Positions 1 to 5,552 of a stretch of 14,113 bases of DNA are shown here, piece after piece (position 1 is the stretch's first letter; the number at the start of each line of letters is the position of its first letter). The notes beneath the pieces are model-generated. The model saw nothing but the letters and a program-made list of their open reading frames with translations, was not told the origin of the DNA and did no database searches. This stretch comes from an uncultured Bacilli bacterium. Lineage in GTDB: Bacteria; Bacillota_I; Bacilli_A; RF39; UBA660. Where the stretch lies: positions 1-14,113 of the forward strand of contig CANRDR010000028.1 of NCBI GenBank assembly GCA_947629425.1, in the 5' to 3' direction. The translations under genes and the position numbers were made by a program.

Positions 1-85
1 CTAGCGAGTAATAAATAATCCCGGTCGACAATGTTTCTCGCTTCCGGGTGGCTAGCGAGTAATAAATAATCCCGGTTGAAAATGT
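1..85 (+). repeat. 51-bp tandem repeat, 1.7 copies visible
   Basis: Copy 1 occupies 1-34 and copy 2 occupies 52-85 of units with a 51-bp period. The shared 34-bp block starts CTAGCGAGTAATAAATAATC and differs at two positions (26, C to T; 30, C to A when compared with 77 and 81). The unit tail at 35-51, holding both 3' pseudoknot arms, is absent after the second copy. Confidence 0.9.
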
Positions 86-91
86 AGAATA
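1..91 (+). ncRNA. Type III antitoxin RNA array (CptI-like), 3' part only
   Basis: Non-coding tandem repeat directly upstream of a terminator and a ToxN/AbiQ-superfamily toxin gene, the standard position of a type III RNA antitoxin. Every forward frame has stops in the repeat, so it is not a protein gene. One complete unit (1-51) and a final partial unit (52-85) are visible; the array continues off the left edge. The complete unit can form an H-type pseudoknot: AGCGAG (3-8) with CTCGCT (37-42), and CCCGG (20-24) with CCGGG (44-48), with an A/U-rich loop between. In known type III systems the toxin cuts the precursor into single-repeat pseudoknots that then inhibit it. The repeat is much more GC-rich than its surroundings. 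The RNA assignment is inferred from layout plus fold, not from similarity to a remembered antitoxin sequence. Confidence 0.78.
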
Positions 92-120
92 ACTTCATCA
101 TATGATGGAGTTTTCTTATT
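92..120 (+). terminator. Rho-independent terminator between RNA array and toxin gene
   Basis: A 9-bp hairpin (ACTTCATCA at 92-100 with TGATGGAGT at 103-111, one G-U pair) is followed by a T-rich tract to 120. In type III toxin-antitoxin loci this terminator lets most transcripts stop after the antitoxin RNA, with limited read-through into the toxin; the same job is inferred here. Confidence 0.8.
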
Positions 121-153
121 CTTTATGATATATTATTTATGGAGTTGACGACT

Positions 154-621
154 ATGAAAATAAAAACAGGTTATTTATATCATATTAAAGATGAGTATTT
201 TGACGTTGTTAATGATGAAAATCTAATGCAAAATCACGAAAGAGGAAAAAAGAGACCAACTTATTTTACAATTAAAGATAAAAATATATTATGGTTTATT
301 CCAATTAGTTCCAAGACTAATAAATATAAAAAAATAATTGCTAAAAAGACTTTAAAATATGGTTTTTGCAATACAATATTAATTGACAAAATTTTTGATG
401 AAGATGCTGCTATACTATTACAAAATGTGTTTCCAACTTTAGAAAAATATATTGATCATGCACATACAGTAAATGGTAAACCAGCAAGAGTTTCAGAGAA
501 ATTAGAAAAAATCATACTTGAAAATTTTCAAAATTTAATGAAACTTCATAAAAGAGGAATTAAAGTTTTTTTCACAGATATAGATAAATTAAAAGAACAA
601 ATGTTAGAAGAAATAAAGTAG
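154..621 (+). CDS. cptN: Type III toxin-antitoxin endoribonuclease toxin, ToxN/AbiQ superfamily (CptN-like)
   Basis: A 155-residue protein recognised as a CptN/ToxN-type endoribonuclease, a family of about 150-200 residues that cuts mRNA and its own RNA antitoxin and can cause abortive infection of phage. Supporting features are the N-terminal KTGYLYHIKDEYF segment (4-16), RPTYFTIKD (34-42), and the strand-turn WFIPISSKTNKY (47-58), which carries the small-residue and Lys/Tyr cluster typical of this fold, followed by a helical, Lys-rich C-terminus. The start at 154 is chosen over the in-frame ATG at 139 because GGAG at 141-144 sits 9 nt before it; the upstream ATG has no Shine-Dalgarno sequence. 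It lies 34 nt after the terminator that ends the repeat array, so expression would come from read-through of the antitoxin promoter, which is outside the window. Family assignment is strong; the CptN subfamily is less certain. Confidence 0.85.
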   Translation: MKIKTGYLYHIKDEYFDVVNDENLMQNHERGKKRPTYFTIKDKNILWFIPISSKTNKYKKIIAKKTLKYGFCNTILIDKIFDEDAAILLQNVFPTLEKYIDHAHTVNGKPARVSEKLEKIILENFQNLMKLHKRGIKVFFTDIDKLKEQMLEEIK

Positions 622-622
622 A

Positions 623-662
623 TTGCTATCATAATTTATTCTAATATAATTTATGTTATAAT
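623..662 (+). promoter_or_regulatory. Promoter(s) for the membrane-anchored protein gene
   Basis: Two overlapping sigma-A-like options are visible: TTGCTA (623-628) with TATAAT (645-650), spacer 16; and an extended -10 TGTTATAAT (654-662). The downstream gene has AGGAAGGAG at 671-679. Confidence 0.6.
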
Positions 663-685
663 CTTATTATAGGAAGGAGTTTAGT

Positions 686-1168
686 ATGAAAAAGAATAAA
701 ATTATTATTATATCTGTTATCTCTATTTTAGTACTTTTAACATCATTTTTTAGTGTTAAATATTATTTAACGAATAAAAAATTAAAAGATAATGCACCAA
801 TTTATTGTATATCAAGTTCTAAAGATGGTAAAATGGAGATATTTTTTGATTTTAAAAATGGAGAAGTTTATAGATATTCAATTATTAGTACATATAAATT
901 AACGGATGATTTTGACATCAATAGATATAAAGAATTAACAGATAAATTTAATAATGAAAGTGAAAGTGCAATTGAGAAAGTTTATATTAAAGATAATAAT
1001 TATATAATAATGGATATTTATAATATAGATTTTATGAAAGATGAAGATTTTAAAAAACTTATGTTTATATCTAAAGAAGAATTTAAATCAAAAAGTAGAA
1101 AAGAAATTAAAGATTCTGTAGTTCCAATACCTGCAGATTATGCAGAATGTATTGATTATGCTAAATAA
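686..1168 (+). CDS. Small membrane-anchored protein of unknown function
   Basis: A 160-residue protein that I do not recognise. It begins with Lys-rich residues followed by one hydrophobic helix (about 6-25, IIIISVISILVLLTSFFSV), then a hydrophilic domain rich in Lys, Asp, Ile and Tyr. There is no lipobox cysteine and no obvious signal peptidase site, so an uncleaved N-terminal anchor with an extracytoplasmic domain is the likeliest topology. The soluble part reads as alternating short strands (YCISSSKDGKMEIFFDF, GEVYRYSII), as in small secreted or anchored beta-rich domains. The start is well supported by AGGAAGGAG 6 nt upstream. It has its own promoter and terminator, so it is monocistronic. 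A decayed copy of its codons for about residues 55-70 lies near 1960-1995. Function is unknown; a membrane stress or uptake accessory protein is possible but unsupported. Confidence 0.8.
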   Translation: MKKNKIIIISVISILVLLTSFFSVKYYLTNKKLKDNAPIYCISSSKDGKMEIFFDFKNGEVYRYSIISTYKLTDDFDINRYKELTDKFNNESESAIEKVYIKDNNYIIMDIYNIDFMKDEDFKKLMFISKEEFKSKSRKEIKDSVVPIPADYAECIDYAK

Positions 1169-1177
1169 TAAAATAAT

Positions 1178-1203
1178 ACCTAGTTTTAGCTAGGTTTTAT
1201 TAT
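1178..1203. terminator. Bidirectional terminator between convergent genes
   Basis: The hairpin ACCTAG (1178-1183)/CTAGGT (1190-1195) has a 6-nt loop. A T-rich tail follows on the right and an A-rich tract precedes it on the left, so it can serve the + strand gene ending at 1168 and the - strand gene ending at 1220. Confidence 0.75.
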
Positions 1204-1219
1204 GCAATTATAAAAATAT

Positions 1220-1846
1220 TTATTTTACTTGAGGCATAACTTTTCCAAATATAACTTGTTTCGATTGTGGTATTTTTTGTTCTTTACATAATTCTTCATA
1301 TTTATCATCCCAAGATAATCTGTATTTTCTATTTTTATCTAAATTTAAAATATTAATATATTTTTTTATAACTTGTTCACTATTATCAATATCTTTTTGT
1401 GCTTCTATTTCTATTGCTAAACCAAAAGGATATTCATCAACTGCAATTTCAACTTCTTTATTTGAAAAAGTAGTTCTATATCTTTCATATGTTTCTATTT
1501 CTTCCATATGTAAAACATTATTAATAATAAATAATAAATTATCATATTCATTTGGTAATATATTTAATTCTATTTCTTCTTTATTTATTTCATCAGAAAA
1601 AGTATCCTTTAATCTTCTTTTCCAACTTAGTTTACATTTAGATTCATTTTCATCTTTAGTTATTCTAACTCTAAACCTTCCATCAATTTCTTTAGAATAA
1701 AAATTATATTTTTTATAACAATGATTAAATTGTGAAGTCTTTTCATATTTTCTACCATTATTAGTTAATTCTTTTATTGCACTTAATTTATTTAAAATAT
1801 TTTCATATTCATTTTTTGGATAATAATATCTAACTTCATATTCCAT
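1220..1846 (-). CDS. CYTH-domain protein (triphosphate-binding, thiamine triphosphatase/adenylate cyclase IV fold)
   Basis: A 208-residue cytoplasmic protein with CYTH signatures in order: N-terminal ExExR (EYEVR, residues 2-6); GRFRVR on the next triphosphate-binding strand; KLSWKRR; EEIEL; an Arg-bearing YRTTF; and the acidic AVDEYPFGLAIEIEA near the C-terminus. CYTH enzymes bind a triphosphate inside a beta tunnel with Mg2+ or Mn2+; members include thiamine triphosphatase, inorganic triphosphatase and class IV adenylate cyclase. The exact substrate cannot be read from sequence. The start is set at 1846 because AAAGGAG lies 8 nt upstream of it; two further in-frame ATGs upstream (1852, 1864) overlap or precede that site and would add six residues not expected in the family. 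It is convergent with the membrane protein gene and has its own promoter. Confidence 0.85.
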   Translation of the reverse strand: MEYEVRYYYPKNEYENILNKLSAIKELTNNGRKYEKTSQFNHCYKKYNFYSKEIDGRFRVRITKDENESKCKLSWKRRLKDTFSDEINKEEIELNILPNEYDNLLFIINNVLHMEEIETYERYRTTFSNKEVEIAVDEYPFGLAIEIEAQKDIDNSEQVIKKYINILNLDKNRKYRLSWDDKYEELCKEQKIPQSKQVIFGKVMPQVK

Positions 1847-1869
1847 AAACATTCTCCTTTGCATTCTTT

Positions 1870-1898
1870 ATTATACTATTTAAGATAATATAGAGCAA
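1870..1898 (-). promoter_or_regulatory. Promoter for the CYTH gene
   Basis: On the minus strand, TTGCTC (1898-1893) and a perfect TATAAT (1875-1870) are separated by 17 nt and lie just upstream of the AAAGGAG ribosome binding site. Confidence 0.75.
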
Positions 1899-1935
1899 TT
1901 TATATTTTAATAAACATTATTATTTAAACTTTTTA

Positions 1936-2010
1936 GACATTTTTATTTTTTGTTCTATTAAAGATGGATTAGTTTATAGACATTCAATTATTAGGTTTTG
2001 TTATCTAAAT
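1936..2010 (+). pseudogene. Remnant of a second copy of the 686-1168 gene
   Basis: The DNA at 1964-1994 matches 858-888 of the membrane-anchored protein gene at 28 of 31 positions. It translates in frame as KDGLVYRHSIIRF, against KNGEVYRYSIIST in the intact protein. Upstream codons (LDIFIFCSI) weakly resemble EIFFDF. No start codon, ribosome binding site or long frame accompanies it, and stops surround it, so only a fragment of about 25 codons survives. It sits between the CYTH promoter and the promoter of the WYL regulator. Confidence 0.6.
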
Positions 2011-2027
2011 ATATATATTTAAAAATA

Positions 2028-2036
2028 TGTTATAAT
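2028..2036 (+). promoter_or_regulatory. Extended -10 promoter for the WYL regulator
   Basis: TGTTATAAT (2028-2036) lies 20 nt before the gene start. No good -35 box is present, which is usual for extended -10 promoters. AAAAAGGAG (2043-2051) is the ribosome binding site. Confidence 0.6.
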
Positions 2037-2056
2037 AATTTTAAAAAGGAGATATT

Positions 2057-2647
2057 ATGGGAAAATTATCAAATATGATGTATATGATTGATTTATTGAA
2101 TACAGGTAATATTTATACATTAAAAGAATTATCAGAAAAAATAGGTGTCACTGAAAGAATGATAAGATATTATAAAGAAGAAATAGCTAAAAATGGTATA
2201 GCAATAGAATCATTTAAGGGCCCTAATGGAGGCTATTTTATGATAGATAAAGTAAAAAATTATATTAGTATAAATAAATATGATATACATTTATTAAATA
2301 ATATTTCAAATTTTTTATCTAAAAATAATTTTAAATATTTGGATAAATATGTTGAATTTATAAATAAAGTTGAAAAGATGTATTCAATTAATGATGAAAA
2401 AAGTAAATATATTTCAAATATTGATATTTTATGCCCAGGAGTAATCGAAAAAATCATTAAAGAATCTATACAGAAATTAGATAAGATAGAAATAATCTAT
2501 AATGATATAGATGGCGATAAATCTAAGCGTATTATACATCCATTACAGCTTTTTAAGTATAAAGATAACTATTATGTTACAGCATTTTGTGAATTAAGAA
2601 ATGATATAAGACATTTTGAATTAAAAAGAATTATAAGTGTTAAATAA
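2057..2647 (+). CDS. HTH/WYL-domain transcriptional regulator, short form
   Basis: A 196-residue regulator. Residues about 1-62 form an HTH_11/DeoR-like winged helix-turn-helix (LKELSEKIGVTERMIRYYKEEI as helices 2-3, GPNGGYFM as the wing). Residues about 142-196 form a WYL domain (KIEIIYND, HPLQLFKYKDNYYVTAFC, ending HFELKRI). The WYL pocket usually binds a nucleic acid or small-molecule ligand and switches DNA binding; family examples include CapW and BrxR, which control phage defence operons. Most members exceed 300 residues with a C-terminal WCX extension; this one stops right after the FELKRI strand, so it lacks that module. It immediately precedes the HAD / HAD-PRTase / PfkB-SIS gene set, is co-directional, and is the obvious candidate regulator of that set. 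Operator sites could not be identified with confidence. Confidence 0.85.
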   Translation: MGKLSNMMYMIDLLNTGNIYTLKELSEKIGVTERMIRYYKEEIAKNGIAIESFKGPNGGYFMIDKVKNYISINKYDIHLLNNISNFLSKNNFKYLDKYVEFINKVEKMYSINDEKSKYISNIDILCPGVIEKIIKESIQKLDKIEIIYNDIDGDKSKRIIHPLQLFKYKDNYYVTAFCELRNDIRHFELKRIISVK

Positions 2648-2673
2648 AAAAGACAAAATATTTCCAAAAATTA

Positions 2674-2682
2674 TGTTATAAT
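2674..2682 (+). promoter_or_regulatory. Extended -10 promoter of the HAD/PRTase/PfkB-SIS operon
   Basis: TGTTATAAT (2674-2682) lies in the 53-bp gap after the regulator. It overlaps a small inverted repeat, ATTAT-GTT-ATAAT (2670-2682), which could be an operator half-site pair or just the promoter itself. AAGGAGG follows at 2690-2696. Confidence 0.55.
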
Positions 2683-2700
2683 GATTCTTAAGGAGGAGTT

Positions 2701-3213
2701 ATGGATAATTATACTTTTATAGATTTGGACGGAGTTATACTGAATTCTGAGGAAATAATGTTAGAAAGAAAATATAATTTTGGTTTATGTAATCATAAAG
2801 ATAAAAATGAATTTTATAATTATTTTGAATTTACTAATAATCATCCCGAAGAATGGGATTATATAATTAGAGAAGCTAAGTCAATTAATTATTCTGTTGA
2901 AATCATTAAAGAATTGGAAAATTTAAAAAAGAAAATAGCAATTTTAACAAAAATACATACACTTTATGAAATGAAGGTTAAAGTTGAAGATTTAAGACAA
3001 AATAGAAAAATACAATGTCCTATATTTTTTGTTCCGCCAGGAATTAAAAAATACGAAATTATTATTCCTAATAATCAACTTTTAATTGATGATTCAGAAA
3101 AAAATATAAATGGTTGGATTTCTCATGGTGGCAGAGGAATTATATTCGATTCTACAATCCCTATAAATACAAATAAAAAAGTTAAAAGTTTAGATTTTTT
3201 GCTTAAGGAGTAG
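2701..3213 (+). CDS. HAD-superfamily phosphatase, small (5'-nucleotidase-like)
   Basis: A 170-residue protein with the HAD catalytic set: motif I DLDGV (nucleophile Asp8, acid Asp10), motif II Thr83 in ILTK, a Lys at 116 or 117, and motif IV DD at 130-131 (LIDDSEKNINGW). A small helical insert between motifs I and II (about 16-70) serves as a C1-type cap. The size and the LIDDS...W pattern resemble 5'(3')-deoxyribonucleotidase-like and other small phosphomonoesterases; the substrate is not readable. It is first in a three-gene operon, with only 5 nt to the next gene, whose ribosome binding site (AAGGAG, 3205-3210) lies inside this coding region, so translation is probably coupled. The start has a consensus AAGGAGG 4 nt upstream. 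Confidence 0.8.
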   Translation: MDNYTFIDLDGVILNSEEIMLERKYNFGLCNHKDKNEFYNYFEFTNNHPEEWDYIIREAKSINYSVEIIKELENLKKKIAILTKIHTLYEMKVKVEDLRQNRKIQCPIFFVPPGIKKYEIIIPNNQLLIDDSEKNINGWISHGGRGIIFDSTIPINTNKKVKSLDFLLKE

Positions 3214-3218
3214 TAATT

Positions 3219-5552
3219 ATGAATAATGAATTAAGATTTGAAAATTATAAAAAATCTTTAGAACAAAAATACAATGCAATATGTTTTGATATTGATGGAA
3301 CTTTAACATCAAAGAATTCAAAAAATATTGATTCAAGAGCAATAAAAATGATTGCAAAATTATTAGAATATAAAATACCTGTAGTTTTTATAACAGGTCG
3401 TGGTGAAACTGGATTGATTGATTTAAAAAACGATATATATGAACCTCTTAAAAAACATAATACAGATGTGGATTTAAAAAGAGTTTATGTTTTAACTAAT
3501 GATGGAGCTAGACTATTTTACAGTGAAAATGTTTTAAAGGAAGATTTTTTAAAACAAAATATATATATAACTACTAAAAATGAATTAGACGAATTATTGA
3601 AAATTAATAATTATATAATTGATTTAAATAAAAATTTAAAATACTCAAAATTTTTTAAAATAAAATATTCTAAAGATTTAATATCAAATATTATAATAAA
3701 TATTAGATTAATTTTTGACAATGTCGACAATAATATTATTAATTTTGTATTTAATAATATAAAAAACATAATAAAAGATAATAATTATAATAATATTTGT
3801 ATAACTAGGGGGATTTACAAAAATATAAATGTTATACAGATAGGTACGACCACTAAAGATAAAGCAATCGAAATTACTGAAAAAATAATAGGTGTTCCAA
3901 AAAACTCTATGATGAGAGTTGGAGATTGTGGAGATATTTATGGCAATGATTATTTAATGTTAAATTGCAGTCAAGGATATAGCGTAAATAAAACTAGTAA
4001 TGATGAAAATGCTTGTTTTCCTATATTTGACGATAATAAAAATATTTTAAAAGGAATTGATGCTACATTATATTTAATTCAAAAAGCTAAATTATTATCA
4101 ACAGTATGTTTGGAAAAAGCAGATAAAAAAAATTATACATATAATTTTGCTATGATTGAAAAAAATATAGTGTTAGGAAGGAAAAAATTATTAAATAAAT
4201 ATAATAATATAGTTAATCAAAATTTTAATGATATCAATGGTATAGATAGTCTATTTGATAAGGAAAGTGGGAGTATAAAAATTCCTATGTATGAATGGGA
4301 GATACTTAAAAATAATCCTTTAAAAGAATTTTGGGGATCTTGTAGTAATGAAATTTTAGAATATTCAATTAGAGATGATAATAATTATCTTTTAAGAGGA
4401 TCGAACACTTACTATTATTTTCTTGCAAATAGAAATAGTATTAATAATAGAGATATTACATCTAAAATAGATATTATAAATTGGCATAATAATTATTTGA
4501 AGTTTTTGTCCGATGCCTTAATTGCTACAGAAAAAGTAAGTTCGGTAAATTCTATAGTAAATAAAAAATTTATACTAGGAATTTTGGATAATTGTAGAAA
4601 TATTTTATTAATTTTATTAAATCATAAACTATTTTCAAATTATTTTAACAAAAATATAATATTGGATATTTCTTCGAATGAAAATAATAATATATTTAAT
4701 TTATATAGTGCTCTTTTTAAAATTGAATATTTAATGAGCAGCATTTGTTTTAAAATCAATTATACAATTAATATTGAAGAAATTAAAGAAAGTATAAGCA
4801 TTACGCATCAAAATTTAGAAGCAAATTTAAAAATTGAAATAAATTCAAATGTAAAGGAAAATTATTCAAAAGATTATAGAGCATATAGAGAAATAGATAA
4901 TTTTGGAGAAAATTATGTTGCTGTATCTTTATATTCAGACAAATGTAATAAAAAGAGAAATTATATTAATTCTTGTGGATTGAGTTATGCTGGTATTGAA
5001 TTACCAATTATAGCTAAAATTATTAATCAGAATCAAATTGAAAAAATATTATTATTAAAATTTAATAAAGATGTATCCGGTTATTCTAATAAACAGTTAA
5101 TTGATTTGAGAAAGTTTAATATAAATGATTTTGGTGGAATAATAGGCATAAATAAAGTATCAAATTCTAATTTAGATTTATTTGATGATAATATATTAAC
5201 AGGGAAAACATTACAGTTAGCAATTAATTCATTATATGATTTTAACATTAAAGTTAATAATATTTGTATTGTTAGATATCCAAGTATTAATAGAATTGAT
5301 CAAATGTTTATAGATAATACATCTGCTGTTGATTATCGTTTATTCTTCGATTATATATATGGATTATGTTTTAGTAGTCCATATAGTTGGAAAGATAATG
5401 AGTGGAAAAATAATATTGGAAAAATAAATTATAACGACACATTAGGAATTTTTGATTTAAATAGAAAGAAAATAATAGAGTGTTTAATAAAAAATCATAA
5501 TTTTAAAGAAAATAGTGAAGTAGGAGAATATAAAAGGAGATTAGTAAAATGA
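3219..5552 (+). CDS. HAD hydrolase - phosphoribosyltransferase fusion
   Basis: A 777-residue protein with at least two enzymatic parts. Residues about 15-290 are a Cof/SPP-type HAD phosphatase: DIDGT (24-28), TGR (59-61), Lys215, and GDCGDIYGND (235-244), with a cap between motifs II and III. Residues about 290-540 are helical and unassigned. Residues about 560-720 look like a type I phosphoribosyltransferase: a GLSYAGIELPIIA segment, then DDNILTGKT (656-664), matching the PRPP-binding DD-x-x-x-TG-x-T loop, then the strand NNICIVRYPS. Fused HAD and PRTase activities suggest handling of a phosphoribosylated base or nucleoside-like product. HAD and PRTase genes also co-occur in the biosynthetic module predicted for tellurium-resistance (Ter) operons, but no Ter proteins are seen here. 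The stop overlaps the next start (ATGA). Confidence 0.75.
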   Translation: MNNELRFENYKKSLEQKYNAICFDIDGTLTSKNSKNIDSRAIKMIAKLLEYKIPVVFITGRGETGLIDLKNDIYEPLKKHNTDVDLKRVYVLTNDGARLFYSENVLKEDFLKQNIYITTKNELDELLKINNYIIDLNKNLKYSKFFKIKYSKDLISNIIINIRLIFDNVDNNIINFVFNNIKNIIKDNNYNNICITRGIYKNINVIQIGTTTKDKAIEITEKIIGVPKNSMMRVGDCGDIYGNDYLMLNCSQGYSVNKTSNDENACFPIFDDNKNILKGIDATLYLIQKAKLLSTVCLEKADKKNYTYNFAMIEKNIVLGRKKLLNKYNNIVNQNFNDINGIDSLFDKESGSIKIPMYEWEILKNNPLKEFWGSCSNEILEYSIRDDNNYLLRGSNTYYYFLANRNSINNRDITSKIDIINWHNNYLKFLSDALIATEKVSSVNSIVNKKFILGILDNCRNILLILLNHKLFSNYFNKNIILDISSNENNNIFNLYSALFKIEYLMSSICFKINYTINIEEIKESISITHQNLEANLKIEINSNVKENYSKDYRAYREIDNFGENYVAVSLYSDKCNKKRNYINSCGLSYAGIELPIIAKIINQNQIEKILLLKFNKDVSGYSNKQLIDLRKFNINDFGGIIGINKVSNSNLDLFDDNILTGKTLQLAINSLYDFNIKVNNICIVRYPSINRIDQMFIDNTSAVDYRLFFDYIYGLCFSSPYSWKDNEWKNNIGKINYNDTLGIFDLNRKKIIECLIKNHNFKENSEVGEYKRRLVK

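Noticed and set aside
35..75. T-box-like string (GGGTGG followed by GCGAG and a CCCGG arm)
   Set aside because: It lacks the ACCGCG half of the T-box consensus and recurs as part of a tandem repeat; the toxin gene downstream fits a type III antitoxin much better.
1..85. CRISPR array
   Set aside because: The period is 51 with only about 17 nt between repeat blocks, the units carry pseudoknot arms in the 'spacer', and no cas gene is present.
139..153. Upstream ATG start for the toxin (MELTT extension)
   Set aside because: No ribosome binding site precedes it, and GGAG falls within the extension at the right distance for the ATG at 154.
1847..1864. Upstream ATG starts for the CYTH gene
   Set aside because: The AAAGGAG ribosome binding site lies inside this extension; the family's ExExR strand starts at the downstream Met.
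2260..2457. Minus-strand 65-codon frame within the WYL regulator
   Set aside because: Hydrophobic shadow of the AT-rich coding strand with no ribosome binding site or family resemblance.
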